Part shown: piece after piece, positions 44,893 through 53,236 of the stretch | How positions within the stretch are numbered: the first letter of the stretch is position 1 | Layout of the letters: every line of letters begins with the position of its first letter | The notes under the pieces: model-generated | Databases searched by the model: none | Seen by the model: only the letters and a program-made list of their open reading frames with translations | Told to the model about the DNA's origin: nothing | Program-made: the position numbers and the translations under genes | DNA from: an uncultured Treponema sp. | Lineage (GTDB): Bacteria; Spirochaetota; Spirochaetia; Treponematales; Treponemataceae | Direction: 5' to 3' | Assembly (NCBI RefSeq): GCF_934725225.1 | Contig: NZ_CAKVAM010000004.1 | Location: 124,001-188,000 of the forward strand | Length of the DNA stretch: 64,000 nt

Positions 44893-45951
44893 TTAATGCT
44901 CTTCCATTGGATGGTCTTGAAGATGCCCTGTCTTTCTAAGATTCACAGAATGATTCAGATAATGGAAAGTAATAAAAACAAGCTCAACTATCGCCAAAAA
45001 CAGGCAAAGTTCGGCAGTCGCAACTCTTACAGTAAGCTTGTACGAAATCAAAACTGAAAAGCAAATAAGAAGCTGAAGAGACAAAAGGAACAGAATTGTC
45101 GCACCGCGGGAAAATCCGACGTTCAGCATTTTGTGGTGAATATGAGATCTGTCCGCGCTGAAAATAGAACGATGGTCGCGAAGCCTTCTCCAAGTGGCGG
45201 CAATAACATCAGTCAGCGGAATAGACGCAATAAGAAGCATTATGAGCATCTTATTGTATTCAAAGCTTAGCGATTCTTCATAAATAAGCGGAAAAACTGC
45301 AACTGCAAATCCCAAAGTCTGGCTTCCAGAATCTCCAAGGAAAATTTTTGCCGGAGGCTTGTTGAAAACCATAAAGCCTGCAATCGCGCCCGCAAGAATA
45401 AAATAAAGCGAAAATGAATCAGTTCTAAAAATCAGGCTTAAAACGCCAAGCGTTATAATAGAAAGAAATGAAATTCCAGAGCAAAGCCAGTCAATTCCGT
45501 CAATTAAATTGAAAGCATTTACGCAAACCAAAATCCAAAAGAAAGTAAAAATTTTCCCCAAAACTGGGTTTAAGTTGACAAAGAATATTTTGTTGATTCC
45601 AACAGGACTCAGCGCAACCAAGAGAGCCGCCGCAATTTGAACTAAAAACTTAAACCGCGCATGCAAATCAACAAGGTCGTCAATAAATCCAAAGGCAAAT
45701 ATCAAAAGCAGACCTAAAAATGCTTGCCAGGCAAAATTAAATGCTCCCTTCTGAAAAAGGCAGACGAAAATTCCTGCGCAAACAAAAAAAGACACAAAGA
45801 CTGCGACTCCTCCCAAACGAGGAATGTTTCCGCTATGAATCTTACGAGGATCTATTTCATCATAAATTTCGTATCTTTTGCAAATTTTTATTATAAACCA
45901 AGTCAGCAAAAGGCTCAAAACAAAAGTCAGCAATGAAAAATAAAATATCAA
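44893..45951 (-). CDS. Undecaprenyl-phosphate glycosyl-1-phosphate transferase (WecA/MraY-like)
   Basis: This polytopic protein of about 353 residues belongs to glycosyltransferase family 4. It has about ten transmembrane helices, DPRKIHSGNIPRLGG at the first cytoplasmic loop, NAFNLIDGIDWLCSG with the catalytic acidic residues, FLGDSGSQTLGF, and the SADRSHIHHK motif that marks WecA/TagO-like enzymes. It loads a sugar phosphate onto the lipid carrier for surface glycans. The start is unsettled: TTG 45951 has a ribosome-binding site formed by the G tract (GGGAGG), while ATG 46023 reads in frame through the G10 tract. Either way tract length should affect expression. Confidence 0.82.
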   Translation of the reverse strand: MIFYFSLLTFVLSLLLTWFIIKICKRYEIYDEIDPRKIHSGNIPRLGGVAVFVSFFVCAGIFVCLFQKGAFNFAWQAFLGLLLIFAFGFIDDLVDLHARFKFLVQIAAALLVALSPVGINKIFFVNLNPVLGKIFTFFWILVCVNAFNLIDGIDWLCSGISFLSIITLGVLSLIFRTDSFSLYFILAGAIAGFMVFNKPPAKIFLGDSGSQTLGFAVAVFPLIYEESLSFEYNKMLIMLLIASIPLTDVIAATWRRLRDHRSIFSADRSHIHHKMLNVGFSRGATILFLLSLQLLICFSVLISYKLTVRVATAELCLFLAIVELVFITFHYLNHSVNLRKTGHLQDHPMEEH

Positions 45952-45960
45952 CAAGTACCT

Positions 45961-45970
45961 CCCCCCCCCC
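45961..45970 (-). repeat. G10 homopolymer at the 5' end of the WecA-like gene
   Basis: Ten consecutive C on the plus strand (G on the coding strand) lie 9-18 nt upstream of the preferred TTG start, inside the possible ATG-initiated reading frame. Such tracts slip during replication. Confidence 0.85.
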
Positions 45971-46080
45971 ACTAAAAAGTTTATTTTACCGCTTTTTACT
46001 GAGAGTGAATTATAGATTAACATTTTTTTATATTTAGTTCAATATATCGGCTGTATATAACACATATTATCATTGCATAC

Positions 46081-46293
46081 AGGGCAAACGCATTATAAAT
46101 AATTTAAGTAAAGTTTGCACGAAGGAACGGTTTCTGGGGAAAAAACACTCTGATTGTTGCAACCGCATGAGCTGGCAATTCTATAGTTACTTTACAACAA
46201 TCAGCGTGTAGCGCATTATTGCGCGATTTTGAACCACGAAACCGTGACTGGAAGCCAGTTTTATGCTGAACACATTTATAATACATTTGCCCT
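46081..46293. mobile_element. Candidate MITE-like element with 20-bp terminal inverted repeats
   Basis: The end 46081-46100 (AGGGCAAACGCATTATAAAT) matches the reverse complement of 46274-46293 at 18 of 20 positions. Inside are an inverted repeat TGATTGTTG/CAACAATCA (46151, 46195), GCGCATTATTGCGC (46211-46224) and two small stems CACG-AAAC-CGTG and CTGG-AAG-CCAG (46235-46258). There is no transposase frame. It occupies most of the 355-nt gap between the transferase gene and mrp. A structured RNA or paired promoters (TATTATAAAT in each end) are alternatives. Confidence 0.5.
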
Positions 46294-46378
46294 ATCATTG
46301 CGCAACTCTTTTGTTGTATTTTTGCGGAAATTTGATTATATTCATTGCAAACTAAACACAAAAAAATCGAGGTGAAAA

Positions 46379-47218
46379 ATGGCTTGTGGTGGAAGCTGCT
46401 CCAGCTGCGGAGACAAATGTGAAAAAAAGCCTTTAAAGGAAAATCTTCATTCAGGCTCTTCTGTAAAAAAAGTTATTGGAATTGTTTCCGGCAAAGGCGG
46501 AGTCGGAAAATCGCTTGTAACAAGCCTTTTAGCCTGCAAAGTAAATAAAGACGGATTCAAGACAGCAATTCTTGATGCAGACATTACAGGACCTTCCATT
46601 CCAACTTCATTCGGGCTTGGCAACGTCCGCGCGGAAAGTGTTTCAGAAAAAAACAGCGACGGAAGCGAAGGCGGATACTTAAAATCAGTCAAGTCAAAGT
46701 CAGGAATTCAGCTTATGTCAATGAATTTCCTTTTGCAAAACGAAACTGACCCGGTTGTTTGGCGTGGTCCTGTAATTTCCGGGGCAGTGCGCCAGTTTTG
46801 GACAGATGTTCTTTGGGAAGACGTTGACTTTATGTTTGTTGACTGTCCGCCGGGAACTGGAGACGTTCCGCTCACAGTTTTCCAGTCGCTTCCAGTAGAC
46901 GGAATTATAATTGTCTCTTCACCGCAGCAGCTCGTGCGCGTAATCGTTGAAAAAGCCGTAAACATGGCAAACATGATGAATATTCCAGTTTTGGGGCTTG
47001 TAGAAAACATGAGCTACGTAAAATGCCCGGACTGCGGAAAAGAAATAAAAGTATTCGGTGAAAGCAACATCACAAAAATCGCGGAAGAATTCAATTTAAA
47101 AGTTCTTGCGCGCATTCCAATCGAACAGAATATGTCTGCTGCAGTTGACAAAGGCGAAATTGAATCTCTTGACGCGCCTTTCATTGAAGAAGCTGCAAAA
47201 GCTGTTGAGGCTTTATGA
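46379..47218 (+). CDS. mrp: Mrp/NBP35-family iron-sulfur cluster carrier ATPase
   Basis: This 279-residue P-loop ATPase has GKGGVGKS (deviant Walker A) near residue 42, DADITGPSIP, the switch DCPPGTGDVPL, and the CPDC cluster-binding pair near residue 215. The N terminus MACGGSCSSCGDKCEKK adds four cysteines, as in NBP35-like members, and may hold a second 4Fe-4S cluster. The family carries Fe-S clusters to apo-enzymes. GAGGTGA precedes ATG 46379. Its stop overlaps the next start by 4 nt (ATGA), starting a three-gene overlapping operon with a redox protein and Dus, a flavoenzyme. Confidence 0.9.
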   Translation: MACGGSCSSCGDKCEKKPLKENLHSGSSVKKVIGIVSGKGGVGKSLVTSLLACKVNKDGFKTAILDADITGPSIPTSFGLGNVRAESVSEKNSDGSEGGYLKSVKSKSGIQLMSMNFLLQNETDPVVWRGPVISGAVRQFWTDVLWEDVDFMFVDCPPGTGDVPLTVFQSLPVDGIIIVSSPQQLVRVIVEKAVNMANMMNIPVLGLVENMSYVKCPDCGKEIKVFGESNITKIAEEFNLKVLARIPIEQNMSAAVDKGEIESLDAPFIEEAAKAVEAL

Positions 47219-47718
47219 TTTCCGCGGAAGAAGCAAAAAAACGCGCAAAGGAAAATTTTCTAAGCGGCTTCAACTGCGCCCAGTCAGTTCTTGAAGTTTT
47301 CTGCGGAGAACTTGGAATTGACCGGGAGCTTGCATTAAAATCTGCCCAGGCATTTGGCGGCGGAACTTGCAGGCTGCGTGAAATGTGCGGCGCGGTAAAC
47401 GGAATGCTGCTTGCATTAAGCATAAAAAGCGGTAGTTCAGATCCAAAGGACAAAGAGGCCAAAGATTCAGTTTACAAAGACGGACAAATTTTGTGCGAAA
47501 AGTTCAGGGAAAAGAACGGTTCGTTTATCTGCCGGGAACTTCTTGGACTTTCGCCGCTCGGACAATCTCAAAGCTACCTGCGAAAAAATTCCGTGGAAGG
47601 AAAAGCAGATTCTCCAGTTTCAGAAAAAAGAACAGAAGAATACTACAAAAAACGCCCTTGCCCGGAACTTTGCGCCGATGCCGCTGAACTTTTTGCGGAA
47701 TACTTGAATACAAAATGA
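47215..47718 (+). CDS. C_GCAxxG_C_C family redox protein
   Basis: This 167-residue protein belongs to the cysteine-rich C_GCAxxG_C_C family. Visible signature parts are FNCAQSVLEVFCGE, FGGGTCRLREMCGAVNGMLLAL, a mid-chain FICRELLG and the C-terminal RPCPELCADAAE. The cysteines may bind a metal or form a redox-active pair; the biochemical role of the family is not settled to my knowledge. It overlaps mrp and dus by 4 nt each, so the three proteins are made together. Insertion of a cluster into this protein by Mrp is a reasonable but untested idea. Confidence 0.8.
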   Translation: MISAEEAKKRAKENFLSGFNCAQSVLEVFCGELGIDRELALKSAQAFGGGTCRLREMCGAVNGMLLALSIKSGSSDPKDKEAKDSVYKDGQILCEKFREKNGSFICRELLGLSPLGQSQSYLRKNSVEGKADSPVSEKRTEEYYKKRPCPELCADAAELFAEYLNTK

Positions 47719-48710
47719 ACCTTATCTGCGCGCCAATGGCAACCTTGAGCCACGAAGCATTCAGAATTTCCGTGGAAGAATTCGGAGGCTGCGACGAATA
47801 TTTTACAGAAATGATAAACGCATCTTCGCTTTTGAACATGGGACCGTTTGAAAAATATTACCTTCTGAACGGACCTTGCCCAAAAAAAATCGTGTGGCAG
47901 CTAACGGGAACTTCTGCAGAATCCTTGGCAAAGGCGGCAGAAACAGTATGCGAAAAAGGCGGAATCGGAATCGACTTGAACATGGGCTGCTCCGCTCCGC
48001 AAATCTACAAGACAGGAGCCGGAATCGCCTGGATGCTAAAGCCGCTAAATGAAACCAAAGAAGCGGTCATTCAAGTAAAAAAATCGCTGAGCTTGATAGA
48101 AGAAAAAATGCAAAAACACTTCAGGCTAAGCGTAAAATGCAGGCTTGGAGATGAAAACTTCACGGAAAAAAGTTTTTTCAACTTTACAGATATGCTTGTA
48201 GAAAACGGAGTTGAGCTTATAACGCTTCACGCGCGCACAATCAAGGAAAAATACCGCGGACTTCCAAGATACGAGTTCGCGCAAAAACTTTCACAGCGGT
48301 ACGCAAAAAAAATCAAAGTCTACGTAAACGGCTGCATAAAGGACACCGCCAGCGCAAAATTTGCCATTCAAAAAGCCCCGGAAGCAGACGGAATTATGAT
48401 TGCAAGAGCCGCCGCCGAACGTCCCTGGATTTTCACGCAAATAAAAAAAGACCTTGAAGGTTCAGCGGAAAAAATCAGCATTGACAGAATGCAGACTGCC
48501 TTGAATTTTATAGACAATGTTGAAAAATTCCAGCCAAAGGAATTCCACAAGACGCGGATTCAAAGATTTTTTTCATACTACTGCGCACAGTTCGAGTTCG
48601 CCCATTATTTTCAGACAAAAATGCTTAATTACAAGTCAAATGAAGAAAGCCGGAATGAAATTCGTGATTATTTTCAAAAACAGCCTCATGAACGCTTCAT
48701 TCAAGTGTGA
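47715..48710 (+). CDS. dus: tRNA-dihydrouridine synthase
   Basis: This 331-residue FMN enzyme of the Dus family has the N-terminal phosphate loop CAPMATLSHEAFR, the catalytic cysteine in LNMGCSAPQIYKTGAG near residue 95, the FMN ligand TLHARTIKEKYRG, and VYVNGCIKD followed by GIMIARAAAERPWIF. It reduces uridines in tRNA D-loops with NADPH. The subfamily (DusA, B or C) is not clear from motifs alone. It is the last gene of the overlapping operon. The gap after it (48711-48894) holds 20-bp tandem repeats and converges on the CDF transporter gene. Confidence 0.88.
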   Translation: MNLICAPMATLSHEAFRISVEEFGGCDEYFTEMINASSLLNMGPFEKYYLLNGPCPKKIVWQLTGTSAESLAKAAETVCEKGGIGIDLNMGCSAPQIYKTGAGIAWMLKPLNETKEAVIQVKKSLSLIEEKMQKHFRLSVKCRLGDENFTEKSFFNFTDMLVENGVELITLHARTIKEKYRGLPRYEFAQKLSQRYAKKIKVYVNGCIKDTASAKFAIQKAPEADGIMIARAAAERPWIFTQIKKDLEGSAEKISIDRMQTALNFIDNVEKFQPKEFHKTRIQRFFSYYCAQFEFAHYFQTKMLNYKSNEESRNEIRDYFQKQPHERFIQV

Positions 48711-48747
48711 ATTTTCAATTTTAAGGAATTTTTTTCAGGAATAAGAG

Positions 48748-48895
48748 ATATTCTTGTATTTTTATGCATATTCTTGAAAAATATTGTATATTCCTGAGTT
48801 TTTTGTATAAATATTCAAGAATATAAGCTATTCTTCAAGAATATTAAATTTTCCTCAAGAATATTGAATTTTCCAGAAGAATATTAAATTTTCCT
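48748..48895. repeat. 20-bp phased tandem repeats, A/T-rich with dyad ATATTC/GAATAT
   Basis: ATATTC-type cores recur at 48748, 48768, 48788, about 48811 and 48828; then GAATATT units recur at 48841, 48861 and 48881. Most steps are exactly 20 bp. The best unit contains TATTCTTCAAGAATA, a palindrome. With a 20-bp period it cannot be a simple codon repeat. It lies between the convergent dus and CDF genes. Confidence 0.65.
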
Positions 48896-49827
48896 CACAA
48901 ATTTTGAGGATTCAAGCCGAATTCTTCCTTGGGCTGATGCAAATCGGAATTTTTTGGCTCAACATGGATTACAATGTCGTAAATTTCAGGAATTTCCTTG
49001 CGTATTGCGCTTTCAACCTGCTCGCTAAGCTCGTGCGCCTCGTAAACGGAAAGCGACGGGTCAACTTCAATGTCCAAGTCAACGTCAAAACTGGAAGCCA
49101 TTCTGCGGATTCTGGCCTTGTGCGGATTTTGGACACCGGAAACTGTTGCAACCGCATCGAACAGTTTTTTGTAAAGGGAACTGTCAGCGTTTCCGTCCAT
49201 AAGCTCAAGGTTCATCCTTGCAAAAAGGGAAGCGGCATTTTTTATAACCCAAAGTCCCACAAGCAGCGCAATTGCCGGGTCAAGAAAAGGAAGCTTAAAA
49301 AAGTCTGAGCATAAAAGTCCTGCAAGAACAGCGGCGGAAAGCATTATGTCGCTTTTCATGTTCTGGGCGTTTGCCTTTACAATTTCGCTTTCGGCAATTT
49401 TTCCGTAGTGAAACTGAATAAAGGCAAGAAGAGATTTTCCTGCAATTGAAATAACAGCCGCATAAACCGCCACAAGTGAAGTTTCAGAGTGAAAATCATG
49501 CAGAATAAGTTTTTTTGCCGCGGAAAGAACAATCTGCGCGCCCGCAAAGAAAATTATAAAAGCCAAAGCCATCGTTGCAGTCGTTTCTGCCCTTGCGTGC
49601 CCCCAAGGATGCTCCTTGTCGCCCGGCTGCTGAATTATGCGGCTTACAAACAAAGTTACAAGCGCAATCAGAACATCGGTTGAACTGTCAACTGCATCGC
49701 CTGCAACCGCAAGAGAACCTGAAAGATATGCGAACAAAAACTTCACAGCGGCAAGAACTGCGTTTCCAACCAGGGCCGCAACTCCTGCCACTTTGATGTA
49801 ATGGGCTTTTAAGCTTGTCGCGTTCAT
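48895..49827 (-). CDS. Cation diffusion facilitator (CDF) family transporter
   Basis: This 310-residue membrane protein has six transmembrane helices and a cytoplasmic ferredoxin-like C-terminal domain (residues about 210-290). The transport site is formed by AGDAVDSSTDVLIAL in TM2 and NAQNMKSDIML in TM5. The Asn rather than His in TM5 is more typical of iron- or manganese-type members than of zinc exporters, but metal choice is inferred. It exports a divalent cation by proton antiport. Its ATG immediately follows the leuS stop (TAAATG), so it is co-transcribed with leuS. Confidence 0.87.
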   Translation of the reverse strand: MNATSLKAHYIKVAGVAALVGNAVLAAVKFLFAYLSGSLAVAGDAVDSSTDVLIALVTLFVSRIIQQPGDKEHPWGHARAETTATMALAFIIFFAGAQIVLSAAKKLILHDFHSETSLVAVYAAVISIAGKSLLAFIQFHYGKIAESEIVKANAQNMKSDIMLSAAVLAGLLCSDFFKLPFLDPAIALLVGLWVIKNAASLFARMNLELMDGNADSSLYKKLFDAVATVSGVQNPHKARIRRMASSFDVDLDIEVDPSLSVYEAHELSEQVESAIRKEIPEIYDIVIHVEPKNSDLHQPKEEFGLNPQNL

Positions 49828-52494
49828 TTATTTTGCCACGATGTTTACAAGCTTGTCTTTTACAACAATGACTTTCGCAATCGTCTTTCCGTCCGTAAAC
49901 TTTTTGTAGCCTTCAGTCTGGGATGCAAGATTTTTAAGCGTTTCGTCATCTGTTCCAGGAGCGGCTTCAAATTTGTCGCGGAGTTTTCCGTTTATCATTA
50001 CGACAATCTGAATGCTGTCTTCCTTGCAGAATTCCTCGCTGAACGAAGGCCATTTTTCGTAAGCTACAGTTTTTGTTCCGCCAAGTTTCTGCCAAAGCTC
50101 TTCGCCAAGGTGAGGCGCATACGGGCTAAGAATAAGAACAAAGTCTTTCCACATTTCTTTTGGAAGAGAATTGAACTTTGAAGCTTCGTTTATAAAAATC
50201 ATCATCTGGCTGATTGCAGTGTTGAAGCTGAGAGAAGCTGTGTCTTCTGTAACCTTTTTGATTGTCTGGGCGAAAGTCTTTCTAAGCGCAACAAGGGCTT
50301 TGTCTTCAATCTTGCCTTTTATGTCAATGTCGTCCATTGGCTTTTCACTGATATTCCAGACTTTTTCAAGGAAGCGGTTTATTCCTACAAGTCCCTGTGT
50401 GTTCCAGGGCTTGGAAACAGTGAGCGGTCCCATGAACATTTCGTACATACGCACAGAATCTGCTCCGTACTTCTGAATCATTTCGTCCGGATTTACAACA
50501 TTCTTGAGCGACTTGGACATCTTGGCGATAATCTGCTCAACCTGCTCGCCTGTTGACTTTTCAAAATATTTTCCGTCTTTTTCTTCAACTTCATCTGTCG
50601 GAACAAGAGTTTTGTTTTTGCGCTGAAATGCAAACGAAGTTATAAGTCCTTGGTTTATAAGGCGATGGAACGGCTCTTTTGTTGAAACTGCTCCGATGTC
50701 ATAAAGAACTTTGTGCCAGAATCTTGCATACAAAAGGTGAAGAACCGCGTGCTCAGCTCCTCCAACATAAAGGTCAACAGGCATCCAGTATTCTTCTTTT
50801 TCTTTTGAGCAGAACTCTGAATTGTTTTTTGGATCAAGGTAGCGAAGATAATACCAGCACGAACCGCCCCACTGAGGCATTGTGTTTGTCTCGCGCTTTG
50901 CTTTTCCGCCGCATTTAGGGCAAGTTGTGTTGACCCAGGACTCGATTGCAGCAAGAGGGCTTTCTCCTGTTCCTGTTGGCTGATAAGATTTTACATCAGG
51001 AAGTTTTACCGGCAAATCTTTTTCCGGCACCGGAACACATCCGCATTTTTCGCAGTGAACAAGAGGAATCGGTTCGCCCCAGTAACGCTGACGGCTGAAA
51101 ATCCAGTCGCGGAGCTTGTAGTTTACAGTTGCCTTTCCGCATTTTTTTTCTTCAAGGAATTTTATCATTTCCTGAATCGCGTCTTTTGTGCTTTTTCCTG
51201 TGAGGAATTCCGAGTTGATTGAATATCCGTCTTTTGCAGAAGTGCATTCATTTGCCACACAGAAAATTTCAGGATGGGCTTCAACAAGTTTTTTGTATTC
51301 CTCTGGATTTTTTGAAGCGGCCTGCAAAAGTTCTGCGCCTTTCTTTTCGTCTCCGCCGCCAAGGGAAACAACGTCTTCTCTTGTAGCAATTACTTTTATA
51401 ATCGGCAAATTGAATTTCTTTGCAAAATCCCAGTCGCGCTCATCGTGCGCAGGAACAGCCATAATCGCGCCAGTTCCGTAAGAAGTCAAAACGTAATCAG
51501 AAATCCAGATTGGAACTTTCACTCCGTTTACAGGATCAATTCCGTAGCTTCCTGTAAAAACGCCAGTCTTGTTTTTGTTCAAGTCCGTGCGCTCAAGGTC
51601 GGATTTTTTTGCGGCTTCTTCAACGTAAGCTTCAACTGCGGACTTTTGCTCTGGAGTTGTGAGCTCCTTGAGCATTTTGTGTTCCGGCGACATTACCATG
51701 TAAGTGCAGCCAAAAAGCGTGTCGGCTCTTGTTGTGTAGACTTTCAAATATTTTCCGCTTCCGTTTCCGTCTTTGTCAGCGACTTCAAATTCAACTTCCG
51801 CGCCGCAAGATTTTCCAATCCAGTTTTTCTGCATGAGCTTTACGCTTTCAGGCCAGTCAAGCAAATCAAGATCTTCAAGGAGACGTTCTGCGTAATCGGT
51901 GATTTTCAAAATCCACTGGCGGATTGTCTTGCGTGTTACAACTGCGCCGCATCTTTCGCACTTGCCTTCTTTTACTTCCTCGTTTGCAAGACCTGTGAGG
52001 CAAGAAGGACACCAGTTGATTGGAGTTGCAGCTTCATAAGCCAAGCCTTTTTTGTAAAGCTGAAGGAAAATCCACTGCGTCCATTTGTAATATTCCGGGT
52101 CGCAAGTTGAAACGCATCTGTCCCAGTCATAGCTGAATCCAAGAGCTTTTATCTGGCGCGTAAAATTTGCAATGTTAGCGTTTGTTGTGATTGAAGGATG
52201 AGTTCCGGTTTTTATCGCATAGTTTTCAGCAGGAAGTCCAAACGAGTCGTAGCCCATCGGATGCAAAACATTGCAGCCGTTCATGCGCAAGTAGCGGCTG
52301 TAAATATCTGTGGCTGTGTAGCCTTCAGGATGTCCTACGTGAAGTCCCGCTCCGCTCGGATACGGAAACATATCAAGAATATATCTGCGTTTTTCTTTTG
52401 GAAATGATTTGTCTTCTTCTACGCGGAAAGTTTTGTTTTCTTCCCAGTACTTCTGCCATTTTACTTCAATATTTTGAAAAGGATAGTTAGACAT
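49828..52494 (-). CDS. leuS: Leucyl-tRNA synthetase
   Basis: This 888-residue class I synthetase has the HIGH motif as GAGLHVGHPEGYTATD, the KMSKS loop as AKMSKSLKNVVNP, zinc-type cysteine pairs (CPSCLTG, CERCG), and the editing CP1 domain between them with the conserved Thr-rich and Asp residues. It charges tRNA-Leu and hydrolyses mischarged products. AGAGGC precedes ATG 52494, with a TATAAT box at 52531-52526 on the minus strand. It lies downstream of the deoxyinosine glycosylase gene in the same direction. Confidence 0.97.
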   Translation of the reverse strand: MSNYPFQNIEVKWQKYWEENKTFRVEEDKSFPKEKRRYILDMFPYPSGAGLHVGHPEGYTATDIYSRYLRMNGCNVLHPMGYDSFGLPAENYAIKTGTHPSITTNANIANFTRQIKALGFSYDWDRCVSTCDPEYYKWTQWIFLQLYKKGLAYEAATPINWCPSCLTGLANEEVKEGKCERCGAVVTRKTIRQWILKITDYAERLLEDLDLLDWPESVKLMQKNWIGKSCGAEVEFEVADKDGNGSGKYLKVYTTRADTLFGCTYMVMSPEHKMLKELTTPEQKSAVEAYVEEAAKKSDLERTDLNKNKTGVFTGSYGIDPVNGVKVPIWISDYVLTSYGTGAIMAVPAHDERDWDFAKKFNLPIIKVIATREDVVSLGGGDEKKGAELLQAASKNPEEYKKLVEAHPEIFCVANECTSAKDGYSINSEFLTGKSTKDAIQEMIKFLEEKKCGKATVNYKLRDWIFSRQRYWGEPIPLVHCEKCGCVPVPEKDLPVKLPDVKSYQPTGTGESPLAAIESWVNTTCPKCGGKAKRETNTMPQWGGSCWYYLRYLDPKNNSEFCSKEKEEYWMPVDLYVGGAEHAVLHLLYARFWHKVLYDIGAVSTKEPFHRLINQGLITSFAFQRKNKTLVPTDEVEEKDGKYFEKSTGEQVEQIIAKMSKSLKNVVNPDEMIQKYGADSVRMYEMFMGPLTVSKPWNTQGLVGINRFLEKVWNISEKPMDDIDIKGKIEDKALVALRKTFAQTIKKVTEDTASLSFNTAISQMMIFINEASKFNSLPKEMWKDFVLILSPYAPHLGEELWQKLGGTKTVAYEKWPSFSEEFCKEDSIQIVVMINGKLRDKFEAAPGTDDETLKNLASQTEGYKKFTDGKTIAKVIVVKDKLVNIVAK

Positions 52495-52600
52495 AAAAAG
52501 CCTCTGTAAAAAATGATGTGGCAGTATTATAGAATAAACAGAAAATATTTTCTATGGGATTTGAAATTTCGAATTTTGGAAAAACAAAAAAGTTTTGAAT

Positions 52601-53107
52601 TTATTTTTGCAATTCCGCGCGCCAATTTTCTGCAAGTTTTTCAAGGGAAAATGAAGCGTTGGCAGGACTTGTGGACGGAAGCGTTTTTAGCATGGAGCAC
52701 AAATTTTCATCCTGATATTTTAGAAAAAATTTTGCGGCAGTTTTTCCATTGGCAAGAATTTTTTTGACATTGGAATTTTCAACAATTGATTTTATGTCGG
52801 AAGGAACAACGTTTTTAATTGAACTGTCAGATGAGCCGCAAATTGTGCATTCCTTGATTGAATCATAAACTGCGATTTTATGTTGCCTCAAAAAATTTTT
52901 CTTTTCTTCTGTAGTCTTCGGAACTTCATCAGAAAAAACAAGGGCAAGCATTTTCCAAAAACGGTTCTGCGGATGTCCGTAGTAAAATCCATTTTCCCGC
53001 GACTTTACAGACGGAAGGCTTCCCACAATAAGAACGCAGGAATCCTCGCAAAAAAACGGACTGAACGGATGCACAATATGCTCTGGAATAAAAATATTTT
53101 TCTGCAT
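52601..53107 (-). CDS. DNA-deoxyinosine glycosylase (UDG family 6)
   Basis: This 168-residue protein has a uracil-DNA-glycosylase fold: VLIVGSLPSVKSRENGFYYG (substrate loop), HPQNRFWKMLALVF and the late motif LPSTSPANASFS. This combination marks the hypoxanthine-DNA glycosylase group, which removes deaminated adenine from DNA. Catalysis in this family relies on an Asn in the GHPQNRFW region. No strong ribosome-binding site is visible before ATG 53107. The Cys-rich protein at 53237 is encoded divergently 129 nt away. Confidence 0.84.
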   Translation of the reverse strand: MQKNIFIPEHIVHPFSPFFCEDSCVLIVGSLPSVKSRENGFYYGHPQNRFWKMLALVFSDEVPKTTEEKKNFLRQHKIAVYDSIKECTICGSSDSSIKNVVPSDIKSIVENSNVKKILANGKTAAKFFLKYQDENLCSMLKTLPSTSPANASFSLEKLAENWRAELQK

Positions 53108-53236
53108 AAAATTTATTTTCTCGTTTTCAATTTTAGTTAATGATAAAACAAACGCAGGCCTGTCATCAAGTCAATAAAAAATTTTGCAAAGGTTGCTGAA
53201 CTGATTTTTTCATTCTATAATTTCCGCACTTAAAAA

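Noticed and set aside
46104..46361. 85-codon minus-strand frame in the mrp upstream gap
   Set aside because: It spans the inverted ends and nested stems of the candidate MITE-like element, lacks a ribosome-binding site, and its peptide is low in plausible structure.
51445..52110. 221-codon frame antisense to leuS
   Set aside because: It lies fully within the leuS coding region on the other strand, shows no motif, and has no ribosome-binding site; a shadow of leuS codon use.
52495..52600. T-box riboswitch ahead of leuS
   Set aside because: The gap is only about 100 nt, with no T-box sequence or terminator/antiterminator pair; just a promoter and ribosome-binding site.
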